Of a stretch of 64,000 nucleotides of DNA, positions 12,813 to 27,183 are shown in pieces; position 1 is the stretch's first letter; every line of letters begins with the position of its first letter. A program made the position numbers and the translations under genes. The stretch spans positions 33,057-97,056 of the forward strand of contig JAODUP010001174.1 in NCBI GenBank assembly GCA_025642065.1, given 5' to 3'. The notes beneath the pieces are model-generated. The model saw only the letters and a program-made list of their open reading frames with translations, had not been told where the DNA came from and did no database searches. Source of the DNA: Paralvinella palmiformis (Eukaryota > Annelida > Polychaeta > Terebellida > Alvinellidae).

Positions 12813-15800
12813 TGAATGCATATAGTTGTGTTGCAGTTGGTTAGATATAGAAAGTTTTGTCAATAGAAGGAGATAAACACTTTGCCCCACTTGGGACAAA
12901 ACATTCAAAGTTTTAGACATTTTGGCTGGATGTATCATTGGATGTTTGATAAAATGAATGGTTATGTTAATGGCGTTTTGTCATATATCTCAGTGTAAGA
13001 TGCTATTGTTCTAGTTACTAATGTTTGCCACTCGGTGACCTAAATCCTGAATGTCAGTGGTACTGTTGGATCTGGTAGAAGGCGGAAGGCTGTTGGTGTA
13101 AATCCATTAACTTGCCGGTTGGATCCGATATGTTCACTGATTGTTCGAGCCTTGACAAAGTACCTGGTGAAACTGGGGGTGGAGGTATGTACTGTGGATG
13201 ATTTACCTGTATTTGACAGTCAGATAGAAACATTAGACCTTTTTCCCCGGGTTTGTAAAAGTAGCATCGTCTAGACGTAAGCTCGCTGTTTATTTGTTTG
13301 TATGTGATAGAGTTATAGACAGGTGAAGTTATAGACATTTTTAGGAGCTGCCAGGTAAGACAAGACAGTAGAGTATATTTTGGCTGATAATTGTCTCGTC
13401 AGTATTTGACACTTTATGTGTATGTGCATGTTGATGTTTGTTGTCAATTGGTGTCTCTTTTTGTATGGCCCGATAAATGTTAAGGAGTTGTGTTTATCTT
13501 ACATGATGACACTTAGTTCCGGTTGTCTGGAGTGTGAAGTTGTCTGGTTAATAATATGAAATGTTAAAGACGACCCCCCGGGGTATGTGTGTTGTTGTTG
13601 TTGTTATTGTATTTGTTGTTGTGGTTGTTAGTGGAGTAGTGTATTATGATAGTACACTAGCGCACATCTGACACTGAGAGAGCCCTTTAAAGTCCAGTCA
13701 ACATTATTATTATTATTATTATGAGACAGATTTCTCTGTCGGGTGCGGGGCGCCTCCATGGTCTAACTGGTAGCGTGTTGGATCACAGATCACTACCATC
13801 CGTCTCCGTCATTATGTATCTGATGAGAGTGAAGTCGACTAAATAGTAAAGTTATAAATTAAATCCATTATCAAACTTGTTAGAGCCATTTTAAACTTCC
13901 TACCGAGCCGTCATGGCCCAGTTTAAGTTAGAGCGTACGACTCGTAACTGAAGGGTCGCGGGTTCGAGGCTGAGGGAGCTGCAATGCTGTCGTGTGGCGG
14001 CTGGTTCACTTGAGTAAAGCTATACGTCCTATACTACTGGTAGCACGCGCGTTATATGTTCCTTTCGGAGTTGAGATGTGTGTTGGATTGGAACGGGTCT
14101 GAATCAGAGGTAATAATACTGTAAAGCGCCTTAGAGCAGTTATCTATCTGGATCAAGAGCTATATAGATATCATGTATTTTTATTTATAATTAGATGATC
14201 GACATTCAAATTGTACAAGCGCTTGGTCCATTTTGGCAAAATTATACCCAAACAAACCATTCAGAGTTAATTTTGTTTACTATAGAGACGGAAGTCCGAC
14301 TCCACATATTGCACTCCATTCACCTGATGGTAATAAAAATTGTAGGCATTGTGTTGTGATAAATCATATATTTTTTTTAATTCTGTGAAGAATTTTGTTT
14401 ATTGGAATTGTTATTCAATATTGTCTTATTGCCAGAAGCTGATGGTTTTATTGGTAATGTGACTCACTGACGGACTGTATCATTATCAATGGCTGATTGG
14501 TATGTTGTCAGTAGCTAATGGTCTTATTGCCTGAAGCTGATGGTTTTATTGTCATAGGTTGATTGTTTTATTACTGAATTACTTAAAGACTGGTGGTCTT
14601 ACTACCAGAGTCTGGCTATCTCATTATCAGAGGTTGATGGCCTTATAGCCAGTCAGTGTGAGGTTGATGGTCAGAGGTTGATGGTCTTATTGTCAGTCAG
14701 TTTGAGGTTGATTGATAGAGGTTGGTGGTTTTATTGCCAGTCAGTGTGAGGTTGATTGTCAGAGGTTGGTGGTCTTATTGTCAGTCAGTATGAGGTTGAT
14801 AGTCTTATTTCCAGTCAGTGTGAGATTGATTGTCAACAGTTGATGGCCTTATTGCCTGTCAGGGTGATGTTTATTTACATGGGTTGAGGGTCTTATTGTC
14901 AGTCAGTATGAGGTTGATTGACAGAGGTTGATGACCTTATTGCCAGTCAGTGTGAGGTTGATGGCCTTATTACCAGTCAGTGTGAGGTTGATTGACAGAG
15001 GTTGATGATCTTATTGCCAGTCAGTGTGAGGTTGATTGTCAGAGGTTGATGGTCTTATTGCCAGTCAGTGTGAGGTTGATTGTCACAGGTTGATGGTCTT
15101 ATTGCCAGTCAGTGTGAGGTTGATTGTCACAGGTTGATAGTCTTATTTCCAGTCAGTGTGAGGTTGATTGTCAGAGGTTGATAGTCTTATTTTCAGACAG
15201 TGTGAGGCTGACTGTCAAAGGTTGGTGGTCTTATTACCAGTCAGTGTGAGGCTGACTGTTAGAGCTTGATGGTCGTATTGCCAGTCAGTGTGAGGTTGAT
15301 TGTCAGAAGTTGATGGTCCTATTGCCAGTCATTGGGAAGCTGATAGTCAGAGGTTGATGACTTTATTTGATATGACTTCAATAATATTAATACACCTGAT
15401 GTTGATGGCCTCTCTTAAACATAATATACTATTAAGTGACACTGTTTTATCATTAGTTTTAGTTTTTGTTGATAACATGTGTGATAACTTACTACAGTTT
15501 GATCACGATATTGATCTATTATTATAATATAATATAGGATTTTATTGTGGCTACTTTAACGTGACAAAAGTGTATTTATCTGGTAACGACGTTAGAGATG
15601 CTTCAGCTTGCTTTCAGTATCTGGCCCGTATGCCATCGCTAATCGCCAGTTCTCTGCCACGATGCCATCACTACTTGCCTGCCCTGTCTACTGACCATCG
15701 CTTGCCTCGGCTTGCCCACTTACTATGACTAGCCGGCCACTCACTTAATCACTGGCCGGTCCCATCTGTCTGCGAGAAAGGTCTGGAGCTTAAAAACCTT

Positions 15801-16520
15801 AAAACAAGACTTAACAATTAGTGATCAACATTTGGTGTAACCTAAACAGGATCGTTTTTACCGTATAGAGAGTCTACCAGAGTGGTGATAGTCAGACCTT
15901 ATCTGTGGATCGACTACTCTCGGCTTGGTGCTTAGCATTGTACCAACTACAGTTGACCTTAGGGTAGGCATCGATCACGACATAAATAACTTGTTTGGTT
16001 CAGCCTTTTTTTCTTCTTAAGTAAACATCATACCACAAACAGTCATTATTTCATAAATAACCATTATACAAATACCCCCCCCCAAAAAAACAAAAAACAA
16101 ACACACAACAACAGCATATTTAATAGATATCCATCATACCGTAAGCAAGCATCGTTTCATAAATAGCCGCTATCTGTCAAATCCGCTTTAAGACAAATCC
16201 ACGATCAGACCGATCCATCAGGAATCCAAGTAACTATCAGGCCAATAGATCATTAATCCATTTTAGCTTCAGTCTCGTTGATTATGAGCCGAGGTCCATC
16301 AATAACTGCCGGCTAATTCTGTCAGTTATCCAATCCAACAGTGGTGTAATCCTTCTGCGGTCTAATCCACCCTCACTGTTGACACCGACTCAACCTCCCG
16401 CACTCGACTCAAGCTTCCACCGTCGTCTCTTTCCTCAGCATCGGTAATAAAATGGCAACAGAAACCATTATAGGTTGTTAATGTTGTTATTGTTGTTAAT
16501 CACGATGATCGTGTTGTTTG

Positions 16521-16564
<44 letters not shown>

Positions 16565-19500
16565 TTTTGTAGGTTAGGGTTATGTATTATTTTGATCCAT
16601 TTAGCTCTAATAATTATGTAAAAATTATGCTGATCATCTCAATGATCATCATCATCATCAATCAGCAACCATTCTTGACTGATGTATGATAAATGTTGTC
16701 CTTTTGATTTTTATGTCTTAGTTTTTTGGTTAAGGAATTGCGGCCCGGAAGCGTCTGTTAATCAGTGTTAATTAATGGTAAGCAGTGTTAATTAATGTTA
16801 ATCTGTGTTAATTAGATAATGGATCTCTTGCTTAGTGGCATTTTGTTATAAATAGGCAAAGTGACGTCTATAGATGTTATAAATAGGCTAATTTAAATAA
16901 GTGGGTTTCAATAATCATAGAAAATATTTCTTTGCTTGCTGCAAATTTAACACGATTAGGCGACTTATTACAAAACCTCAGGAAGCTGTTGTCCGAGAAC
17001 ATTTCTCTCCGTATGTGTGACTTTGGCGCCATCAAAAGTGAACAAGACTCGGATGGCAGCATTCTCCCTGGTATAAATTTATAATATACTTTTGGATCAG
17101 ATTGGTCAGATACAATGGTGCTGTTCCACTCAGTACTTTGAATGTGTGAAACAGGATCTTATATTGCGAGCTGAAACGTTCAGGAAGCCAGTGTAGGCGG
17201 TTTGTTAGAGAGAGGGATAGAGAGTGGGGATCTTATATAACAGTGTATTGTCATAGTCAAATCGAAGAATTATAAGGACTTGGACTAAGGTCTTCCATGT
17301 TTCAGCATTATTTTATGTACTTACGAATAGGTCATATATTTCTTATTTGTTAATAACATACTTACATATAAATTTCACCTTCTAGACAGCCTACTCCATG
17401 GCTAGAGTATTATTATCGAATGTAAGCTCTAGATTACTCGGAAGAATTTATGTAACTGGATCTTACCACAATGAGGAGATTTTCAGTTTTCTTCAGATGT
17501 GGGATGTCACTGTAGTATTGCTAACAAATCCGCTTATAAGTCCTTATCGTGTGGTGAATCCGACCCTATTACCGGGTCCTTATTATCTCCATAAACCTTA
17601 CTATCTTTCCTTATTAGCAGTGATCAGGTGACATTTATCCCGTCGTCTCCTGTTGGATGTGTCATTATAAGGTTTTTGTGTCAGTTAATGACATGAGATA
17701 GGTAATAAGAAATATAACACGTTCATGTCATGACATTGCTGTCAGTAAGGTCTTACCTAGACGTGATGTGTTTATAATGGGAAGGAGAAAGACTACTCAA
17801 TATCTAGAGTATTATTATCCAATGTAAGCCCTAGATTACTCGCAGACTCGGAAGTATTTATGTACCTGGATCTTACTTATATGTTGATGATGGTTGGTGT
17901 TTTACGGCCACTTTTGTGCTCATGGTAGGCTAAATGGGCCGAGCGACCTCCAAAGGTAACGAAGCGAAGTCAAAGATGAAATACCCTTCAGATATGGCCA
18001 TGCCGAGATTCGAACTCAGGTGATGGTGATCTGTGATCCAACGCGCTACCAGTTGACCCCTGTAATACACGATAAATCTCAACATGCTTTGCCCATATTT
18101 ACCAGTTACACTGTACTGACCGTTATTGGAGGGTAGGGAGAATCTACATGGCCTAGCTGCTAGCGTTGTCGCCCACAGAACCCTAAAACCAGAATTCAAA
18201 TCCCGCCCCAGCTATATCTGAATGGTGTGCCATCTTTAATTTTGCCGCGTTATCTTAGGACGTTGATTGGCTTGTTTAGCCTACATACCACTGCGATAGT
18301 GTGGTGGTTACAGCATTGTACTGCAAACGATGAAACATCCAGGTTGTGGGTTTATATCCATTCACTAATTTAGCCTTTCGTTTACACAAAATTGGCCATT
18401 CTAATGGTTTTCTCTTATAAATATGACGATCCTTTTCAAAGCTATGCTGTCTTTAGCACTAACTATGTGAAGAATCAATAGCCTTTTAGTGGATTTGAAC
18501 CGAGAATCTTTGTTTGTTTGTAGATTGAGGTGTAATTATTGTGTAATAATTGCCGGGAGACATCAAACGTTGGTTGGTCTTATTACAATATAGAGGTTGA
18601 CAGTGAGTAGTCTTGTAAGTGAGGTTCTTTGGCTAATGGATTGTCTTCTGATATGTTGTCTAATGAATGGGTTTTGATGCGAGTGGGTTGGCCGATGAAT
18701 AATGACTATATTTTCTTGTGAATGGATGGTCTAGAACCGCCTGTTCCTAAATGTGTTTGTTGGCTGTTTCATCTTTCAGCAAAAGGCTTTTTGTCCGATC
18801 GTCTCATTTGTCTAGACATTAGCCATTTTAGACATCTATTCCAGGTTTGGCCAGCGTTGAGGGTAAATGAACCACTCAATTACTACACGGGTGGGTCATT
18901 TCGTGAGTGGCCGACTCTACCACTCACTGAGTAACCGATGGTGGTCTAGCGGTAGCGTGTTGAACCACAGATCACTACCACCCGTGTTCGAATCTCGGCG
19001 TGGGAATATCTGAAAGTTGTTTCATCTTTGGCTTCGCTTTGCAGGTCGCTCGGCCCATTTAGCCTACCACGTGCACAAATGTGGCCGTACCACCAATCAT
19101 CATAATCGTCATCTTGTATCGTGGTGTGTATATAATTATTATGCTTATCGTTGTTGTAGGTACGCTAAAACGTGAACACAACGGCCACAATGGTCTGGTA
19201 GACTGCGGCTCACCGAAGTTGAACGGCTCTCCGAAACTCCACAACCCCAGAGCGATCAAACTCCTTTCCGAGCTCCAACTTTTACTGGATGACACCGACG
19301 ACAGATGGAGGGTGTATCGACAGCTGAAACCCGAAACGCAGCGATTCTTCCAGCACTGGATGGCGGAATGTGGAAACGATAAGGTGAGTGAGTCGGCAGT
19401 GGAAGCATTTGGTAGGATTTGAACTTGGGACGAATTGTGATGTGCGATGCTCTGGACAGGTCAAATTGTTTTGTCCACGACATGATGGATGAAGATAAAT

Positions 19501-20134
19501 TCTGACTCTTAAAGCACCGAATGGCAGAATGCGGAGATTTGAACTTGGTTAATTTGTGATGAGACACTAAGACCATACTGTAATGGTCAGGATAGATTCA
19601 CGTGCTTGATTTATTATTATTATTATACGTTGTCCTGCCTGGTAGTAGTGGGATACATATGTCCAGCCTGGGATACATTGTGCTTTGTTGGGTTTATTCA
19701 ATTATTTGTGCCAAATGGAGTAAATCTTTGAATATGGGCTATGACGTTAAAATATGGTCGAACAATAAAAACTTTTGCCTACCAAATTAAAATCAGCTCC
19801 GAAAAGAAGTGTCTTAATGGCCCATTTAATCCGGATCCCAGATTTCTACCTCAAGTACCTGCGACCGATTTACCATATAGCAACAATCGCAACAACAATG
19901 ACATCAACATGAAATGTATAAAGGATGTTTTGAATATTGATGAACCAGTTGGAAATTGGTGTGTCGATGACAAAGACGGGAGATGGCTGTGATCTGATCA
20001 TCCTTAATTAATAGCTATTGGTTGGTTTATCTGAGTCACGGTGATTGTCTGTGCGCTTGCGTGCTCACACGGACGTGGTATTGTCAGTGCGCTTTCACTG
20101 CTTACACGGGTGCCGACCATAATCACACACATAA

Positions 20135-20180
<46 letters not shown>

Positions 20181-21882
20181 ATACCGATCCACAATTAGAA
20201 CTGTAATCAATTAATATAGATCAATACTTTATCAAATCAACGAGCTACCTAGTTAATGACTTAGACACATTTCCGCACAAAGGTTGACATCACTGTTATT
20301 GTATTTTCGAATAATGATTTTTTTCCCTGTCTACAGAATTGCCACAATACACCATTGACCTTTTCAGAGGACTATTCACTGTCAGCATTCTCATTGTATA
20401 ATATCTAGGTTCTTTCGATACCATAGTGATTAGAGCCCTGCACTGCGAGCCTCTAGATTGTGGATTTTGAATCCAGGACCTATCCGTATTTGTAAAATGG
20501 GTTTCCCCAGGTTAAAGAACTCATCCCATCCCTGTATTCTATACGTTATTGCTCCTTGCTTTGGACCGCAGGGTCGCCTCCTTTGTCCAACTGGTAGCGC
20601 GTTGGATCACAGATCATTACCACCTCTGGTGTTACTTGGTTCTGTGGGGTGTTTCATTCATCGATATAAAGACTTTGGCCTGAGTAATGGTTACTTTATT
20701 TACCCGTGCCCACCAACCAATAAGTTCCAGGTGAGAGTCAACGATGAATGCAAATAAACACACACACACACACCTTGGGTGTTCCGATAGCGCAGTGGTT
20801 AGAACACTACACTGCAAACCTCCAGGTTATGGGTTCGAATCAGGCAGGGTCAGGTAAGACATTACACGAAAAGTCATTGTCCAAATTCAATTCCTTGATG
20901 AATCACCCAGAGGTTATATTCGTATTGCGTGATTCTCCATGCCAGTGTATTATCACATTCTGCTAACTAACACACACACACAGTCTGCAATTCTGTATAA
21001 TCCATCACCACAGTTCCGTCATTTTCTGTTTCCGTTTCTTGGTTCCCGTTATAAAGCGTTGATGTTGTCATAGATATCGGCGTATGATGACGTTATGATT
21101 TATTATAGAACATTATGATATTTGGATGCTGTGTCGTTCGTTGGCTATGGTGTTGCTGAAGCAAGGTGGCCATGGGGATGAGGTCGGAATGACAGAGATG
21201 CTGGGAGGGGCGCGCTGCTTGATCTGGGGCCCACCCCAGGCCAACTCCCATCAGCACCTCCCTCTCGGAAGGTGTTATTGTTATAAATGATTTATGACAA
21301 CTAAAGCTAGCTTCTGGCTGGCCTATAACCCGACCTCTTAATAGCCCAACTGTCAGACATATTGGCTTAGTTATGATATATAGACGTCATAAGTAGGTCA
21401 TGTGATGGCTGTTGGTTAGGTCATGCCACTACATGGTAGATGTTAGAAGCGATATGGGCCTGTGCTGGATGTCTATATGCATGGAATAGCTGATTTCACA
21501 CTGATTTTGGCAATTTGTATTGCAATGTTGACATGTCTTATGCAGCGGATGTCAACATTTTCCTGATTAATCTCAAATCTTCTATACTAACAAGAACTGC
21601 TTATATATATCTAGCCTAGTCGGTTAGTGTGGGACTGTCTTACTCATGGTCATGCTGTGCGGGAGGTCGGAGGTTCAAATCCCGGCTGTCTGTGGCACTA
21701 TGGTAGGAGTTTTTCATCCAGCCAGGCAAATGGCAAAGTTTTTTTCTGGCGAATATGCCATATATTGTAAACTCAATTTTTTTTAGATTTAGCGCTCATG
21801 GTGAAGCGGTAAATTACAGATCATATGCGACTCCCTCCTTAGCCACGTAAAATAACTGCCATTTCAGCCATTATTATTATTA

Positions 21883-21919
<37 letters not shown>

Positions 21920-24900
21920 CATGTTGCTATTTTATGGCTATTTACCTCCAACTGTAATGAGGCACAGTGAAAGATGAAACAACCTCCTGATATAGCCCAG
22001 CCTCGGTTTGAACCCAGTTGCTATATATTTGTGGCCAACCACGCTACGAGTTAGGCAATGGGGGCACTCCTTGTGCGTCCGTGCGTGGGTCTGTGCGTGC
22101 GTGCGTGTTTGTGTGTTTGTTTGTTCTGCGTATACTGATACTACCTGTAATAATAAAAAAGGACATCCCACAAAGTGTATTTAAAGATCCTTTGAAACCC
22201 ATTGTACAATAAAGCCACTGGTAGAGATTATCTAAAACCCAAATAGAAATGTTGAAAAATTGGATACTACTTATATTTAGTTGATGATGTAACCAAATAT
22301 TCCACATAAAGAGAATTGTTTTTACAAGAAGTAACAAACGTCTTAACGACTGGATTGTATGTAGGGGTGGCTCCATACAGGAGACATGCATAAGAAGGTA
22401 CCAGGCAGCTGTTCATTCATAATACATTTGTTAATTACCACCAAAAACCTATACCCATTGGAGTAGCAAACGGTTCACTGATGTGTAACAGTGGTGTTTT
22501 TAGGGATTTGACACGATTTGGTGAGAATAAATAGCTTTATAAGATATTCTATACTGATTTTGTTTTATAATTTGATATGGAGCCCTAACAGTTACTCACC
22601 AGACATTTGTACTTTTACACATCTGATAAGATCCAGACTCTATTGATCCAGAAGAATCCTGGTTTATATTTACTTGTCCAGATGTTTATCTAGCAGCCCT
22701 TTTACATTAAAGCTTCACCCCGGAGGCATCTTCCTGTCTGTTCTAACCATCTGCCTGTTGAAGCTATCTACCTCTCTATTGTCTTTATCTACCTGTCTGT
22801 TAAAGTTAATTACCTGTTTGTTGTAGTCATCTACCTGTCTAGATAAGCTATCTACTTGTCATTTTGATTAACTACCTGTCTGCTGTAACTCTCTACCGGT
22901 CTACTCTAGCTAACTATCTAGAATTGTTTGTTTACCTGTCTGTTGTAACTGCCATCCTATCTGTTACACCTGTCTACATGTCTGTTATTGTAACAAAATC
23001 TATTTTATCTGCATGTGTGGTTTTAGTAGCGCTATCTGTCTTTTATACCTGTTCTGGGAGATCTTACTGACCATATCATCATCATCAATGATCATCATTA
23101 TCATCATCATCATATTTCCCCAGTCAGTCAGTGTCTATTATATCTGATGTGTTTTGTATCCATGGTGATGTGATGATCCCAATAAAACAGCCTCCCAGAA
23201 CCCCCCCCCCCCCATAACTGGCTAATCCGGGTATGGTGTATGGTGTCCAGATGGTAACAAACCTGGGCATAGTTCTGGATATGATAATCTTCTGGAAAGT
23301 TATTTGTTTATGTCAGATATAACAAGATGTTAATAGGATTACAGACATTATGTATTCCAGTGTTAGTTATATTGTCATGGCAACAGGAAATTGATATGTT
23401 AATATGGATCTAACAGGAAATAGGAATCTGGGGATAACAATAGATATCGTGAGATAACGGTATAACTAGATAATGGTAGACAGCTGGTGTTTATAGGAAG
23501 GTTATCTTGAGGGTTATGGCTTGTCAGTGTTATATAATGTTGTAGTTCATCTGTGATCAACTGATGGTTGGTATTTGTATGATGGTGAAAGTTTGTGTTT
23601 GAAGTTATCACAAAGATTTGAAGTTATAACAAAGACCTCTTAGGATTTCTTGTATGTCCGTTGGTTACGTTGAAGGTTGTGATGTGTTACTGTTAAACTT
23701 GAGGGTTGTGATGTATATATAGGTTTGTGACATACTACGGTTATACTGAACGCCATAGATATTGTATGCAAGGGTTATAGTGAGGGCTGTAAAAGTGTAA
23801 TGGTTATTACTGAAGGTTTTGAGGCGTGGTGGGTGATGGTTATACTGAGGGTTTTGAGGCGTGATGGGTGATGGTTATACTGCGAGTTTGTGGTGAGAGT
23901 TGTGATCTGTGATTGTAATATAGAGGGTTGTGATTGGTGATGGTGATACACCAAGGGCTGTGATGTGTGATGGTTATTATGAGCGTTGTGATGATTATAC
24001 ATTGTGATGCGTGTTGGTTATCCTGGAGGTTATGATGGGTGATGGTTATAATGAGGGTTTATAATGGGTGATGTTTATAGTAAACGTTGTATTAGTTCTG
24101 TATTGAGTGATGGTTATTGTGAGCGTCGTTAGTGGAGATGGTTATACTGAGGGTTTTGAGGCGTGATGTGGGATGGTTATAATGAGGGTTTGAGGTGTGA
24201 CGAGCAATGGTTATATTGAGAGTTTGTGGTGAGAGTTGTGATCTGTGATGGTAACATAGAGGGTTGTGATTGGTGATGGTTATACTGAGGGTTGTGATTG
24301 GTGATGGTTATAGTGTGTGTGTGTGTGTGTATGTGTGTGTCTGTGTGTGTGTGTTACTACACCTAAACAGAGGTTAATAGCTTTCACCCATTCCCTAATA
24401 ATAACAACTTGTTGGTAGTGTTATCTTCACCTTTAACTGTCTACAGACGGCGCTGTGTATAGACGAGAGTGAGCAGTCTGTTATTGTTGGCCATTCTCAC
24501 TACAAACCACAGCTTGGCCATCAGGGAGCCGTCAGATACATATTATATTCGCGCATACCTTAGATTTAAATGGTCAGAAGCTAACAAGCCTATAGTGAGG
24601 GGCGGTCCTAGAGTAAGTGTTGTTAGTGGCCAGGAATCATCACACACACCACACACACACACACACACACTCGCATCCACATACATGCCCTGTAGTTACA
24701 AGGCTCCCCATAGTGTGGCTCCAAAACTGTGCCAGATTTGTGAATTGTGTTTAAAACAAGCCACAGAAGTGAGCGGCGCGAGTAGAGTTTGTAATACTTG
24801 ACGCCTCCTCCTCCACTGCGTGCCAGGCATCATCAGCACGACCAGCACCACCATCAGCAAACATAATCGTGGAGATCTGGCTTATTGATAGACCGATAGA

Positions 24901-25228
24901 TAGATAGAGTTTATAGGGAAAAAACTTCTGGCTTCTGTTGCTCGTCATTTAACTCCCGCTACAGGTTCGATGTCCCAAGTTTGTGGATGATTTGTGGATA
25001 ATTAATTAATTGTGGAACAACCGGGAAATGGTTTGTTTATAATCGTCTAGGATACATAATCGTGTATAGATCTACACAATAGGGCCCAACGGTGCCCGGT
25101 GTTGTTGTCGTATGGATGGATACCTACTTAGGATGTTGACATATTTGTACCAAGTTTGTGATATGATTAGTAATGTACCTACTAAGTCTAAGGCAGTACA
25201 CATTTAGAAGTACAATACTGACTTATTT

Positions 25229-25266
<38 letters not shown>

Positions 25267-26252
25267 AACACAATCAGTATGTGTTTATTATTATTTTGTT
25301 GTCCACGCAATTTGGTTTTACTGTCTTTTGGTTGCACTTCTGTAATTACCATATATGGCGCTTGACCGCATTCATTATTGTTTTTATTATATTTAGCCTT
25401 TTTTGTTTCTGCCATATTCATTTTTGCCATACCTATTCTATAGTTTACCACGTCGATCATTGGCTGTGTCGTACCCTATCACGTGTTTTACCATGTTCGG
25501 TAGGATCCCCCCCCTCCCCTCCCCCATATTCAGTCCCTCAAACCACCCCATATCAGCATTTTCAGCAGTGTACTAAGTTCTCTGTGTTACTATTTCCAGT
25601 ATTTCACTGTACGGATGACCTGCTGTTTGAGGGTCACTTAGACAGTCACTGATAGTAATGTTGTTATAGCTCAGTGTATTTCGCTATTTATAGTGCCATT
25701 GACGCTCATTCAAAAAGTCTCGTTCACTCACGAGACATTATATACCGGGGTTTTACAATATTTATGCTAATATATACTAAACATATTAAGGCAAAAAGGT
25801 CCATGGTACATGCCAGGTTTATCTTAGTATTGCTGGTTTATTATAGTATAAACCAGCAATTCTAAGATAAACCTGGTATATAAACTCTATACCATATATA
25901 TATTTAGCAACTCCGCACGCACGCACAGCAAATATATATATATATATATATGAGAATATCCATAGTCTATATCAGAACTGTGTTAGCATGACTAATTTAT
26001 GGCTACATATATCTTTATACACCTACTAATAGTATATATCAAGATTACCTTGGTACCTATGGCGTATATACCATTTCAATTAGATGAAATTAATTTGAAG
26101 TGCCTGCGTAGTTGCCATTTCATCAACATGATGTTTATAAATATTTTGTTTATGTTTATTTACTTTATTAAGTGCTAAAGTAGTATGTTTTAACTGTTGA
26201 CCTTTAACCTAACAGACTTCTAAGCCACGTCAGATTTTCTTTTTAGAAATTC

Positions 26253-26286
<34 letters not shown>

Positions 26287-27135
26287 TTATAGTCAGATAA
26301 CTGCCAGGTATGATGACCTGTTTGATGCTAATGAAAATGTCAGATGTTGTGTGGTGGTGGTTGGTCTGTAGCCTCCCTTCATCGGCCTGTCTGTCTGTAT
26401 GTATGTCTGTCAGGTGGTTGTTGTCTGATAGATAATAAAGATGAGCCAGGTTAGCAAGGTATAAAAAAGATAAACTGATGAAATCAAATGTATAGCGGTC
26501 AGCTTTGGCTATGGTCTGATTTAGGTTTGTGCGCGCGCGTGTGTGTCACATTATTGACAATAGCGCGTTTGGTTTTCCAGGATAATAATATAATGTTAAC
26601 CAACATTAGCTAACATTATTACAATAGATCCAGCTACCCTGATCATTTTCGGGCGCCTACGTGATCTAGTTGGTAGCGCGTTGGATAATGGATCACTACT
26701 AATCTGAGTGCGAATCTCCGAGTGGACATGTCTGAAGGATGTTTCATCTTTCACATCCCTTCATTACCTGTGGAGGTCGCTCGCCGATTTAGCCTACTAT
26801 GTGCACAAAAGTGGCCCTAAAACATCAAGCATCACCCGGATCATTTTCCACAGTTAACCAGGCCTTTAGTGTCTTGCTCCAGCAGTAGCGTGGCAAACTA
26901 GAACTTAGGGGATTACAGGTTCAAATCTATAATCTAGCAACTGATCTGGTCCGTAAGGTTTTATATGGCTATATCTCTGTTGGATAATGTTTGCCCTTCC
27001 CTTTAATGAGTTTTTTTTTACCTTGTTTCAACTACCTTGTTCTTTGCCTTTATCCAAGCTGGCTCACTGTCCCTATTACTCTAGACTACTCCCACTTGAA
27101 TAAGCTGTTTGTTGCCTTAGTTTGTTTTCGAGATG

Positions 27136-27183
<48 letters not shown>

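Larger units (their letters stand above)
196..19159 (+). other. intron 1 (18.96 kb), repeat mosaic
   Basis: No exon of the recognised gene is seen here. The content is tRNA-derived repeats (about 430-540, 4226-4410, 13746-13812, 13902-14190, 17885-18060, 18285-18420, 18934-19113), a foldback element at 2876-2979, and degenerate tandem arrays. Those arrays are at 5120-5560, 5900-6400, 7540-7760, 8485-8740, 9030-9370, 9567-10260, 11600-12000 and 14430-15360. Microsatellites are (TA)n near 3200, 4665, 6036, 8018, 12774 and 16523 and (CT)n near 7990. Remaining stretches (600-2800, 3300-4200, 10300-11500, 12100-13700, 15500-16850) look like unremarkable AT-rich intron. Confidence 0.85.

Noticed and set aside
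13054..13338. Minus-strand open frame of 94 codons with mixed composition
   Set aside because: No recognised domain, no splice partners and antisense to the gene. The length is possible by chance in 64 kb.
24449..24612. Exon-like island between an acceptor-like tctacag and a donor-like CTAGA|GTAAGT
   Set aside because: The frame compatible with exon 2 (phase 0) reads about 37 codons and then stops. The open frame that reaches the donor has no ATG, and neither resembles a liprin. It could be a non-coding exon, but nothing supports that.
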